From Bacillota bacterium (GTDB taxonomy: Bacteria; Bacillota; Clostridia; Clostridiales; Clostridiaceae): DNA of 64,000 nucleotides. The stretch covers positions 36,592 through 100,591 of the forward strand of contig JAEXLD010000073.1 in the NCBI GenBank assembly GCA_023445445.1. Direction: 5' to 3'. The notes beneath the pieces were generated by a model. The model was not told the origin of the DNA and did not search any database. It was given only the letters and a program-made list of their open reading frames with translations. Shown in pieces: positions 44,734 to 53,177 of the stretch. How positions within the stretch are numbered: position 1 is the first letter of the stretch; each line of letters opens with the position of its first letter. Both the position numbers and the translations under genes were made by a program.

Positions 44734-45513
44734 ATGAGTAAACATTTACAGTCTTTTATTGCTTCAGCAATTATAGCTACCATGATGGTTTCACTAACTG
44801 CATGCAGTAATAATAAAGACAAGGAAGTAGACAAAGGAAAAATGGAAGTTAAAGGTGAAGTACTTTTAGAAGAAGACTTTGATGAGTATAATTATAATTT
44901 GTTTTCAAAGGCTAGTGGGTGGAGCAATGGAGGCATGTTTAATTGCGTATGGGAAGGCGAAAATATTAAATTCAACGATGGCAAAATGGTACTGACGTTG
45001 GACAAGAATGAATTTAGTCAATTTGATGATTATACTGGATCAGAATATAGAACAAGTGAAAAATATCATTATGGAATGTATGAAGTTAGAATGAAACCTG
45101 CAAAAAACCCTGGTATAGTTTCTTCATTTTTTACTTATACAGGACCAAGTGATGGAACACAATGGGATGAAATTGATATTGAATTCTTAGGAAAAGATAC
45201 AACTAAAGTTCAATTTAATTATTTTACAAATGGAAAAGGTGGAAATGAATTTATATATGATTTAGGCTTCGATGCTTTTGAAGAATTTCATACCTACGGA
45301 TTTGAGTGGCTAGAAGATTCTATTACATGGTACGTAGATGGACAACCTGTATATAAGGCAACACAAAACATACCAAAAACCCCAGCTAAAATAATGATGA
45401 ATCTTTGGCCAGGAATTAATGTTGATAATTGGCTTGAACCTTTTGATGGCAATGTACCATTGACAGCTATATATGATTGGATGAGATATACAAAATATGA
45501 TTCGGTAAATTAG
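44734..45513 (+). CDS. Licheninase (endo-beta-1,3-1,4-glucanase), GH16 lipoprotein
   Basis: This 259-residue enzyme hydrolyses beta-1,4 bonds next to beta-1,3 bonds in lichenan and cereal beta-glucan. The mature part follows the Bacillus lichenase pattern nearly block by block: GWSNGGMFNCVWEG, SEYRTSEKYHYGMYEVRMKP, GIVSSFFTYTGPSDGTQWDE, DIEFLGKDTTKVQFNYFTNG and TPAKIMMNLWPG. The catalytic motif is E146-I-D148-I-E150. Bacillus enzymes are secreted free, whereas this one has a lipobox with Cys24 (SLTAC), so it is tethered to the cell. The binding-like 1139-residue protein starts 11 bases after its stop, so the two are co-translated partners. This gene gives the locus its substrate. Confidence 0.95.
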   Translation: MSKHLQSFIASAIIATMMVSLTACSNNKDKEVDKGKMEVKGEVLLEEDFDEYNYNLFSKASGWSNGGMFNCVWEGENIKFNDGKMVLTLDKNEFSQFDDYTGSEYRTSEKYHYGMYEVRMKPAKNPGIVSSFFTYTGPSDGTQWDEIDIEFLGKDTTKVQFNYFTNGKGGNEFIYDLGFDAFEEFHTYGFEWLEDSITWYVDGQPVYKATQNIPKTPAKIMMNLWPGINVDNWLEPFDGNVPLTAIYDWMRYTKYDSVN

Positions 45514-45524
45514 GGGGGTGCCAA

Positions 45525-48500
45525 ATGGCAAAATTTAAAGAATATATAAAAAATATAGATAAAGGTAAAAAAATTATTGGTGTCAGTACTATTGGAGTAG
45601 TAATTATATCAGCAGTATTTTTAGTTTTTTATAATATTTTAAACAGTTCAGAAGTTAGTAATAATGAACAAACAGCTCCAAAGAAGGAATTAATCATCCA
45701 AGAAAACAACAAAACTAATAAATATACTGGGGATAAGAAGGATTTTCATTTTAATAAATATTGGACTGATATGAGTGGTGGTATTTATACAATAAATGAA
45801 AAGGATGATATAACAAATGTTGAATATAAGAAAAAAACAGGTAATGAGTGGGTATATATGGCTTCACCAGTTGAAGGGAAGTTTTCTGATTTTAATTATA
45901 TAAATTTAAAAGTTAGTGGCGATAAAGGAAAGAAGTTATTCTTAAAAATAGAACAAGAACTTGTTGAATTAAAAGCTAAATTTTTCACTTTAAATGGAAA
46001 AGAGCAATTACTTTCATTAGACATAAGTGATGTAAAGAATAAAAATAAGTTAGATGAATTAAAGGAAGTAATGTTATTTGCTTCTCCTGGTGAAGTTCAG
46101 GATGGAAGTTTCAAAATATTAGATGCATGGTTTTCAATGGAAAGTGCTACTGTTAATAAGTACACAGGAGATAAGAAGGATTTTCATTTCAATAAATATT
46201 GGGAAGATATTTTTAACCATGGTATTGCTATAGAGGAAGAAAATGGAATAACAACAATGAACTTTACTAAACCACTTGGAAATAAGTGGATACTAGCTTC
46301 AACTTCAGTTGATGGAAAATTATCAGACTTTAATTATGCTACAATTAAAGTTAAAGGTGAAGCAGGTCATAAATTCTTAATGAAGTTAGAAAAGGGCGAA
46401 AATGTATATGGAGAAAAACTAGTAGAACTTAGTGGGGATGAGGAAGTTATAATAGTTAAGATTAATAAAGATGACATAGCTGCATTAGATTCATTAAGAG
46501 AAGTTCGTGTATTTCCAAATGCAGGAGAACCTGAAAATGGTAAAGTAGATATATTAGACGCTTGGTTTTCTGTTGAAAAGCCACAGGGATTTAAAGAAGC
46601 AGGAGAATCTCAAGCAAGTGGAAATGATGCAAGCTATATAAATGGATGGAAAATTGAAGAATGGACTAAGTATGTTGCTGAAAATATAAATGGACTTACA
46701 AAGGTCACTTATAATAATCCAGCAGAATGGGCTAATTTTACCTATAATGTTGAAGGAAAAATAAGTGGAAATAACTTGTTTAATATTTACCTTAATAGTA
46801 ATGGTTGTGATCATGTAATGATTAAATTACGTGGAAAGTTTAAAAATGTAGACCCTGTAGGGGGATTTAATGTTTATGAAGAAGTAGAGATATTTAGTGA
46901 CAGAATTAAACAAGGTGAAACAAATTTGCAAATAGATATTACAGATGCAGTTAGAGAATTAGGAAATGTGGTAGATGTAGTTATGTTTGTTGAATCCAAT
47001 CAAAATATAAAAGATGTGGATAGAATAGGTAGCTTAATATTTGGAGCACCAAAATTTACATCAGGAAAAGTAACTGAAAATCCTATTGCATCAAATAAAT
47101 GGTTAGTAGAAGACTGGACAGGTTATACTGCTAGTGTTCAAAAGGATTTTACTCGTATATCATATAGTAATCCAGAACCATGGGCTAATATAAGTTATAA
47201 TATTAAAAGCTTATTAAAGGATAATGATTTATTAGAGCTAAAATTAAACAGTAATGGCTGTGAGCATGTTCAAATAAAATTACGTGGAAGATATTTGAAT
47301 AGTGCACCAGGTTACAAAGTTTATGAAGAATCACTAGTATTTGACGGAAAGCTTAGTAATGGAGAAAGAATTCTTAAATTAAATTTAAAAGATGCTATTA
47401 AAGAGTTAGGGAGAGAAAATATAACAGACATTATAATGTTTATTGAATCAAATCAACTTATTGAAGGGTTAGATAGAAAGGGTGCTCTAGATATTTATAC
47501 ACCAATATTTAGTAAGGACACTAATGTAATTCCTAATCCAGAAAGTCCAGAAAATCCAGGGAATCCAGAGGTGAATAATAAATGGATAGTAGAAGATTGG
47601 ACAGGATATACTGCTAGTATTCAAAAAGATTTTACTCGTATAGCATATAACAATCCAGCAGAATGGGCTAATATAAGTTATAACATTAAAAACTTATTAA
47701 AGGATAATGATTTATTAGAGTTAAAATTAGACAGTAAAGGCTGTGACCATGTACAAATTAAATTACGTGGAAAATATTTGAATAGTGATCCAGGCTATAA
47801 AGTTTATCATGAATTATTAATATTTGATGGCAAGCTTAAAGATGGAGAACAAAATCTTAAATTAAACTTAAAAGAGGCTATTAAAGAGTTAGGAAGAGAA
47901 AATATAACAGACATCATAATGTTTGTTGAATCAAGCCAAGCTGTAGATAATTTAGATAGAAAAGGAATATTAGATATTTATACACCAGTATTTAAAAAAG
48001 ATGTACCAAATCCAGGACCAGATACTCCAGAAGTACCAGGGGTAATAAAAGGAACTAAAAAATATGAATTAAATATAACCAAAGAACAACTATCAGAAAT
48101 TGGTGGTAAAATAACTGATGTTATATTATTTGTTGAATCCGATGGTACAATTAGCGATGTTGATAGAAGTGGGGAAATAGAAATATTAGAAACTGCACTA
48201 TTAAATAAAGAAGGAAATAAGAAAAGAATAGATTCATGGACAACAGATACAGGCTGGAATCAATATAGTATCTCAAAAGAAGAAGCAAAAACCACTATAA
48301 AATATAATAATGTGGAACCTTGGGCAACTATATGGGGAAAAGTAAGTGATGATAATAACTTTAATGATAAATTAAGTATTATTTTTAATACAAATGGTTG
48401 TGATCATTTATTGGTAAAAGTTAAAGGTATAAATGGTAAAGAGGTAGAATTAGGAAAAGAATATGTAAAGAATATGATTAATTCAGAGGCACCAGATATA

Positions 48501-48944
48501 CCAAAAGAGCCAATAGCAAATAATATAGTAACATTAGAGGTTAGTAATGAAACATTACAAAAAATAGGTGGAGTAATTGATAAAATACTTATATTTGTTG
48601 AATCCAATCCATATGGAGGTAGCTTTGATAAAAGTGGTAAATTAGAAATATTAGAAACCACATTGCAAAATGAAGCTGGAGATAAATTAAATATAAATAG
48701 TTGGACAACTGATATAGGTTGGAATCAATATAAGATATCTAATGAAGGTAATAAAGTAATATTTGAATATAATAATGTTGATGATTGGGCACATATTATA
48801 AGTAAAAGCATTGATGACTATAAGGAAGGTTATAATAAAATACAATTCAAGCTTAATTCTATTGGCTGTGATCATATAACTATAAAGTTAGTTGGATTAA
48901 ACGGAATAGAAGAAGAAATTCATAGTACAAAATTAAAACAGTAA
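45525..48944 (+). CDS. Membrane-anchored tandem-module protein, putative beta-glucan-binding surface scaffold
   Basis: The 1139-residue protein has one membrane helix (about 18-40) and otherwise lies outside. I recognise no catalytic domain. Type A modules (65-206 and 211-352) both start NKYTGDKKDFHFNKYW and end DAWFS. Type B modules, about 140 residues each, lie at 374-512, 524-664 and 686-825: WxVEDWTGYTAS, NPxxWANISYNI, GCxHVQIKLRG, ITDIIMFxES, DRKG. Pro/Asn-rich linkers follow the second and third. From 840 on, the B pattern continues with its halves swapped: C-half 846-895, N-half 902-983, C-half 1000-1049, N-half 1057-1135. The protein ends inside a module. Conserved Trp residues suggest sugar binding; placement 11 bases after licheninase suggests mixed-linkage glucan. 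Both are inference. No sortase motif. Confidence 0.75.
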   Translation: MAKFKEYIKNIDKGKKIIGVSTIGVVIISAVFLVFYNILNSSEVSNNEQTAPKKELIIQENNKTNKYTGDKKDFHFNKYWTDMSGGIYTINEKDDITNVEYKKKTGNEWVYMASPVEGKFSDFNYINLKVSGDKGKKLFLKIEQELVELKAKFFTLNGKEQLLSLDISDVKNKNKLDELKEVMLFASPGEVQDGSFKILDAWFSMESATVNKYTGDKKDFHFNKYWEDIFNHGIAIEEENGITTMNFTKPLGNKWILASTSVDGKLSDFNYATIKVKGEAGHKFLMKLEKGENVYGEKLVELSGDEEVIIVKINKDDIAALDSLREVRVFPNAGEPENGKVDILDAWFSVEKPQGFKEAGESQASGNDASYINGWKIEEWTKYVAENINGLTKVTYNNPAEWANFTYNVEGKISGNNLFNIYLNSNGCDHVMIKLRGKFKNVDPVGGFNVYEEVEIFSDRIKQGETNLQIDITDAVRELGNVVDVVMFVESNQNIKDVDRIGSLIFGAPKFTSGKVTENPIASNKWLVEDWTGYTASVQKDFTRISYSNPEPWANISYNIKSLLKDNDLLELKLNSNGCEHVQIKLRGRYLNSAPGYKVYEESLVFDGKLSNGERILKLNLKDAIKELGRENITDIIMFIESNQLIEGLDRKGALDIYTPIFSKDTNVIPNPESPENPGNPEVNNKWIVEDWTGYTASIQKDFTRIAYNNPAEWANISYNIKNLLKDNDLLELKLDSKGCDHVQIKLRGKYLNSDPGYKVYHELLIFDGKLKDGEQNLKLNLKEAIKELGRENITDIIMFVESSQAVDNLDRKGILDIYTPVFKKDVPNPGPDTPEVPGVIKGTKKYELNITKEQLSEIGGKITDVILFVESDGTISDVDRSGEIEILETALLNKEGNKKRIDSWTTDTGWNQYSISKEEAKTTIKYNNVEPWATIWGKVSDDNNFNDKLSIIFNTNGCDHLLVKVKGINGKEVELGKEYVKNMINSEAPDIPKEPIANNIVTLEVSNETLQKIGGVIDKILIFVESNPYGGSFDKSGKLEILETTLQNEAGDKLNINSWTTDIGWNQYKISNEGNKVIFEYNNVDDWAHIISKSIDDYKEGYNKIQFKLNSIGCDHITIKLVGLNGIEEEIHSTKLKQ

Positions 48945-48967
48945 AAATTTTACTTTTTAATAAATAA

Positions 48968-49005
48968 AAAAATAGATGTCTAATTAATTATAGACATCTA
49001 TTTTT
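48968..49005 (+). terminator. Terminator after the licheninase operon
   Basis: A perfect 15-bp stem (48968-48982 with 48991-49005) with an 8-nt loop ends in TTTTT. Confidence 0.92.
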
Positions 49006-49052
49006 CTATAATTATGTTTTTTATACAATCTGTGGGAAATGCAGCTGTAACA

Positions 49053-49061
49053 TGATATAAT
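49053..49061 (+). promoter_or_regulatory. Extended -10 element before the regulator operon
   Basis: TGATATAAT is an extended -10 box 55 bases before the start of the kinase-fragment gene. Confidence 0.5.
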
Positions 49062-49115
49062 ATTCAAATAAGATGAACTAATTTAAAATAAAAATAGAGA
49101 TAAAGGAAAGGAATT

Positions 49116-49658
49116 ATGGAGGATTTTTCTATAAAAAAAATTGAACCACATTTTTACTATAATGCATTAGAATATATAAACTCTGTAGCTATTATTAATA
49201 ATATTTCAGAAATAAATGAGGCAGTATTAGCACTAGGAAAAATGATGAGGTATTGGACTGATAATGATAGTGAATGGATAAGTATAAAAAATGAATTGGA
49301 ATATATAAATCAATACCTAATTATTTCTAGACTTAGGTATGATAATTATTTTAACTTTTATATAAAAAGTGAAGATATATTAAATTTTACCTGTCCTATT
49401 TATATATTGGAGCCAATTCTTAATGATATTGTTTTAAATGTTATAGGAAATGATGTAAGTGGAGTGGAGATTATTATAACTGTAAGAAAAAATAAATTTG
49501 AAATATTAATTAGAAAAGTAATTTTAAAGGATTTGAGACATAAGAATAAGATTACAAATAATTTTATATATGGAGAAGATAGATTAAGAAAACTGACGAA
49601 TAATAATATAAGTATCAGTTATGATAATAACAACACGTTAGTAACTTATATGGTATAA
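49116..49658 (+). CDS. Stand-alone degenerate YesM-type histidine kinase core
   Basis: The 180-residue soluble protein matches only the catalytic end of LytS/YesM-type sensor kinases. The H-box IEPHFYYNALEYIN keeps the phospho-acceptor-like His12, and a helical region with ISRLRYDNYFNF follows. The ATPase part is worn down: YILEPILNDIVLNVIG stands where PLIENAxKHG is expected, and no DNGxG or GxGL glycine loop is visible. There is no membrane segment and no sensor. It cannot be a normal kinase; it may act as a phospho-relay partner, dimerisation partner or decoy for the full kinase at 51.3 kb. The regulator gene starts 22 bases after its stop with its own ribosome binding site. The frame is open and well kept. 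Confidence 0.7.
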   Translation: MEDFSIKKIEPHFYYNALEYINSVAIINNISEINEAVLALGKMMRYWTDNDSEWISIKNELEYINQYLIISRLRYDNYFNFYIKSEDILNFTCPIYILEPILNDIVLNVIGNDVSGVEIIITVRKNKFEILIRKVILKDLRHKNKITNNFIYGEDRLRKLTNNNISISYDNNNTLVTYMV

Positions 49659-49680
49659 ATGGATGGAGGGGAAAGGTTCT

Positions 49681-51174
49681 ATGTTTAAAGTTCTAATAGT
49701 AGATGATGAACCATTTATCAGATTAGGATTGAAAAAAATGATTAATTGGGAAGAAGAAGGATTTTCAATAATTAAAGAGGCAAGAAATGGGATAGAGGCA
49801 CTAGATATAATAAATACAGAATCTATAGATTTAGTAATTACAGACATTAGTATGCCTAAAATGGATGGAATTGAATTCACAAATGAGTTAAGAAAATATG
49901 ATAAGAAAATAAAAATAGTTTTTCTAACAGGGTATAGAGAGTTTGAGTATGCAAAGCAGGGAATTAGGCTTGGAATTAGGGATTATTTATTAAAACCTAT
50001 AAATCCAAAGGAAGTTATAAATTTAATTAGAAATATAAAAGAATCTTTAGATAGTGAACTAGAAATAGAAAAAACTTTAGATGAAATTAGTAATAAGGAT
50101 ATAATTGATATAATCCAAGGAAAGATAAAAGAAATAGATAAGATAAAGAAATATTTTAATAAGGAATATGTTAACGTATGCAAGATTGAAATTAATAATT
50201 TTGATTATATTGCTGAAGAATGGATAGCAAGTGGAGAATATTATAATAAGATAAGGGACATTAAAGATAATATTGAGTATTTCTTAGAAAACAAATGTAG
50301 ATTCTTAGAAGGAGAATTAGGTAATTTTTATCTAGTAATTGAAGATGATAATGGAGATATTGATATACTAGAGATCATAAAGATAATAGATAATATTAGA
50401 TTACCAGATGATATAAAACTAAAAATTAATATAGGGAAATGGGTAAATGCTGAAGAAATAAATTTAAGCTATAAAGAAATGAAAAATAAAATAAAAAAAA
50501 GTTTACCTAGTAAATCAATCAGATTCGATGAAGTATTATCTAAAGAAACAGAAACAGTTTTAATAGATTGTGTTATAGAGGGGAATCAAAAGGCTTTTGA
50601 AGTAGTTTCCTCCATAGTTAATAATATTAAAGGAAAAGAAGTAGATATACATGCAGTATCAGTGGCTCTACAAAATATAGTGGAAAAAATATTAAGTAAG
50701 ATAAAAAGTGAATATGGCTATGTAAATAAATTATTTTTATATGATAATTATGATATTTTTTATAAGAAAGAATATGATAGTAAAGAAATGATAATTAAGG
50801 ATTTTGAAGAAATAATTAAAGAATTTCTTGATTTATTTGGTAATTTTAAAGTTGGATATAAGGGCGCAATAATAAGACAAGCATGTCAATATGTAGTTAA
50901 AAATATAGATAGTGATGTAAGTCTAGCTAATGTATCCAATGAACTAAATATAAGTAAAAATTATTTTTGCGCTTTATTTAAAAATGAAACAGGTGAAAAT
51001 TTTCTAACATTTGTAACTAGGACAAAGATGGAAAGAGCAAAGATTCTTTTGAAAAATAATAATATGAAGGTTTATGAAGTATGTGATTATTTAGGATATA
51101 ATGATACAACATATTTTACTAGAATATTTAAAAAGTATTCAAATATGACACCGTATGAATATAAAAAAATATAA
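49681..51174 (+). CDS. YesN-type response regulator with AraC DNA-binding domain
   Basis: The 497-residue regulator has a receiver domain (1 to about 120) with D8/D9, phospho-acceptor D55 (LVITDISMPKMDG) and the LLKP lysine. A long middle part (about 130-390) is characteristic of YesN-like proteins, and a C-terminal AraC domain (about 395-497) has two helix-turn-helix units: SLANVSNELNISKNYFCALF and KVYEVCDYLGYNDTTYFTRI. These pairs control sugar-uptake genes. Targets here are probably the phosphorylase, glucanase and importer genes around it. ATG 49681 has GGAGGGG before it; a longer in-frame start includes the ribosome binding site and is rejected. Confidence 0.92.
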   Translation: MFKVLIVDDEPFIRLGLKKMINWEEEGFSIIKEARNGIEALDIINTESIDLVITDISMPKMDGIEFTNELRKYDKKIKIVFLTGYREFEYAKQGIRLGIRDYLLKPINPKEVINLIRNIKESLDSELEIEKTLDEISNKDIIDIIQGKIKEIDKIKKYFNKEYVNVCKIEINNFDYIAEEWIASGEYYNKIRDIKDNIEYFLENKCRFLEGELGNFYLVIEDDNGDIDILEIIKIIDNIRLPDDIKLKINIGKWVNAEEINLSYKEMKNKIKKSLPSKSIRFDEVLSKETETVLIDCVIEGNQKAFEVVSSIVNNIKGKEVDIHAVSVALQNIVEKILSKIKSEYGYVNKLFLYDNYDIFYKKEYDSKEMIIKDFEEIIKEFLDLFGNFKVGYKGAIIRQACQYVVKNIDSDVSLANVSNELNISKNYFCALFKNETGENFLTFVTRTKMERAKILLKNNNMKVYEVCDYLGYNDTTYFTRIFKKYSNMTPYEYKKI

Positions 51175-51260
51175 AAGAAGAATACTACAGCAATTTAAAA
51201 TGTTTTATGAAGAATTAAAATAATTGTTTGAAATTCTTAAATTTAGGGGGATAATATTAT

Positions 51261-53012
51261 ATGGCACCTAAGGCATATGGTAATAAGAGTATAAGAAATA
51301 AATTATTAGCTACTTATGTTGTAGCTATGGGAAGTGCTTTAGTTATTACTTTTATGGTGTTAGCTATATTGATTAATATAGATATTCAAAAAAAGTTATA
51401 TAATAGTGATTTACAATCAACAAAAGTTTTTTCAAAATATCTTAAAATAAAAGTAGATGAAATAAGGAATATATCATCAGATATTGTAAAAGATTATAGA
51501 TTACAACAAGAGCTAAAAGATACAGAAAGCAATAGAAAAAATGATGCAATACAAGGTATCTTAAATAAATTTATGTTAAATAATAATGATATAGATGCTG
51601 TGTATTTAGTTGATAATAATAATAATCTCTATATTGCAGATAGCGAGCCATTTTATGAAGTTAATGCAGAAAATTTTTTAGAATTAAATCCATCTGAAGA
51701 AATTATCTCTCAAAGGGGTGGAGTATTTCATTATATAGGTAATAAAGGATATATGGAGAATTCTAAGGATACTATTATTGTAGCAAGATCCATAATATCT
51801 CAAGAGGATTTTTCAAAATTAGGATATATAACTATTTATATTAAGAGAAATGTATTGGATAGAATGTATAGAGAGTTTACTGATTATATTAATTTAGATT
51901 TTATTATAAACGATGCAATTGGTAATAAGATGACTTTTTCTCAAAATGAAAATAATGAAGATAATAATATTCAAGTTTTAAAGTATAATGAAAATAAATA
52001 TAGCAACATATTAATTAATAACAAAAGTAAAGATTCAGTTGTTGACAATTTTGATTTACTATCAGGACAGATAATAACTATATCAGATATAAAAAGTACA
52101 AATGAATACATATTAATTGTTTTAATTCTATTAGCTGTATTAAATAGTGTATTTTTAATAGTTTATAATATCTATGTTTCAAAATATGTTATAGATCCCT
52201 TAGATAAAATAGTTGAGGATAGTAAAAACATTGGAGTTACTGGAGACTTAAAAGGTAGATTTAAGGTAGAAGGATCATATTTGGAACTAGATTACATTAT
52301 TAATGCATTAAATGATATGATGGATAAAATAAACAATTTAATTGGAGAAATAAAAATAAAACAAAAATTACAAAATAAATTAGAATTGGATAGATTAAAT
52401 AGTCAGATAAAACCACATTTTCTATACAATACTTTAGGAGTTGTAAGCTCTTTAATTACTGTAAATGAAACAGAAAGTGCAAACGAGTTAATATTTACAT
52501 TGGCTAGATATTATAGAGAATCTTTAAATAGTGGAGAAGAGATAGTAGATTTGGGCAAGGAAATAAGTATATTATATGATTATGTTTGCATATTAAAACT
52601 AAGAAAAAATATATTATTCAACATAAAATATACTATAGAACCAGCTGTAATTGAATATAAAATACCAAAGTTAACTTTACAACCATTAATAGAAAATTCA
52701 TTTAAATATGCAATAGTAGATGAAGATACATTGTTAAATATAGAAGTTATAGCTAAGTTAGATAATGAAAGTAAAGATTGCATTATTACTGTAGCTGATG
52801 ATGGAACTGGAATGAAAGAGGAGACTTTAAACGCAATTTATGCTGGAGAAAGTCTAAACTTATCATCTGGCTTTGGATTGAAAAGTGTATTTGAGAGAAT
52901 AGCTCTATATTATGATGTAGAGAATCCCTTTGATCTTATAAAGATAAATTCTAAAATTGGAAAGGGAACAAGAATTGAAATAAGACTACCTTTTAATGAG
53001 GAAAATATATAA
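51261..53012 (+). CDS. YesM-type sensor histidine kinase
   Basis: The 583-residue membrane kinase has helices near 13-37 and about 283-305, enclosing an extracellular sensor domain of about 245 residues of the Cache-like kind. A HAMP linker follows (YVIDPLDKIVEDSKNIG). The YesM-type H-box LNSQIKPHFLYNTLG has phospho-acceptor H386, and the ATPase domain shows LQPLIENSFKYAI, DDGTGMKEETL and SSGFGLKSVFERI. It is the natural partner of the regulator before it. It should sense extracellular glucan oligosaccharides directly, or through the membrane-anchored binding protein at 56.7 kb; both are inference. A strong terminator closes the operon. Confidence 0.92.
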   Translation: MAPKAYGNKSIRNKLLATYVVAMGSALVITFMVLAILINIDIQKKLYNSDLQSTKVFSKYLKIKVDEIRNISSDIVKDYRLQQELKDTESNRKNDAIQGILNKFMLNNNDIDAVYLVDNNNNLYIADSEPFYEVNAENFLELNPSEEIISQRGGVFHYIGNKGYMENSKDTIIVARSIISQEDFSKLGYITIYIKRNVLDRMYREFTDYINLDFIINDAIGNKMTFSQNENNEDNNIQVLKYNENKYSNILINNKSKDSVVDNFDLLSGQIITISDIKSTNEYILIVLILLAVLNSVFLIVYNIYVSKYVIDPLDKIVEDSKNIGVTGDLKGRFKVEGSYLELDYIINALNDMMDKINNLIGEIKIKQKLQNKLELDRLNSQIKPHFLYNTLGVVSSLITVNETESANELIFTLARYYRESLNSGEEIVDLGKEISILYDYVCILKLRKNILFNIKYTIEPAVIEYKIPKLTLQPLIENSFKYAIVDEDTLLNIEVIAKLDNESKDCIITVADDGTGMKEETLNAIYAGESLNLSSGFGLKSVFERIALYYDVENPFDLIKINSKIGKGTRIEIRLPFNEENI

Positions 53013-53019
53013 TTAAGTT

Positions 53020-53064
53020 AAAAGTCCTTTATGTAGAAGATAAATTACTACATAAAGGACTTTT
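53020..53064 (+). terminator. Terminator after the sensor kinase
   Basis: A perfect 17-bp stem (53020-53036 with 53048-53064) is followed by TTTATTT. Confidence 0.93.
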
Positions 53065-53177
53065 TTATTTACACTGAAAAAATAATAAATTTTTACAGTA
53101 TTTTAGTAATTTTATTAAGTTTTTATAGTAATATAACTGAACTATAATTAAAACATAAATATGAGGGAGGGAATAAA

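Noticed and set aside
45525..48944. The modular protein as a glycoside hydrolase
   Set aside because: No catalytic motif with paired acidic residues was seen in the repeats, and the whole length is accounted for by repeat modules and linkers.
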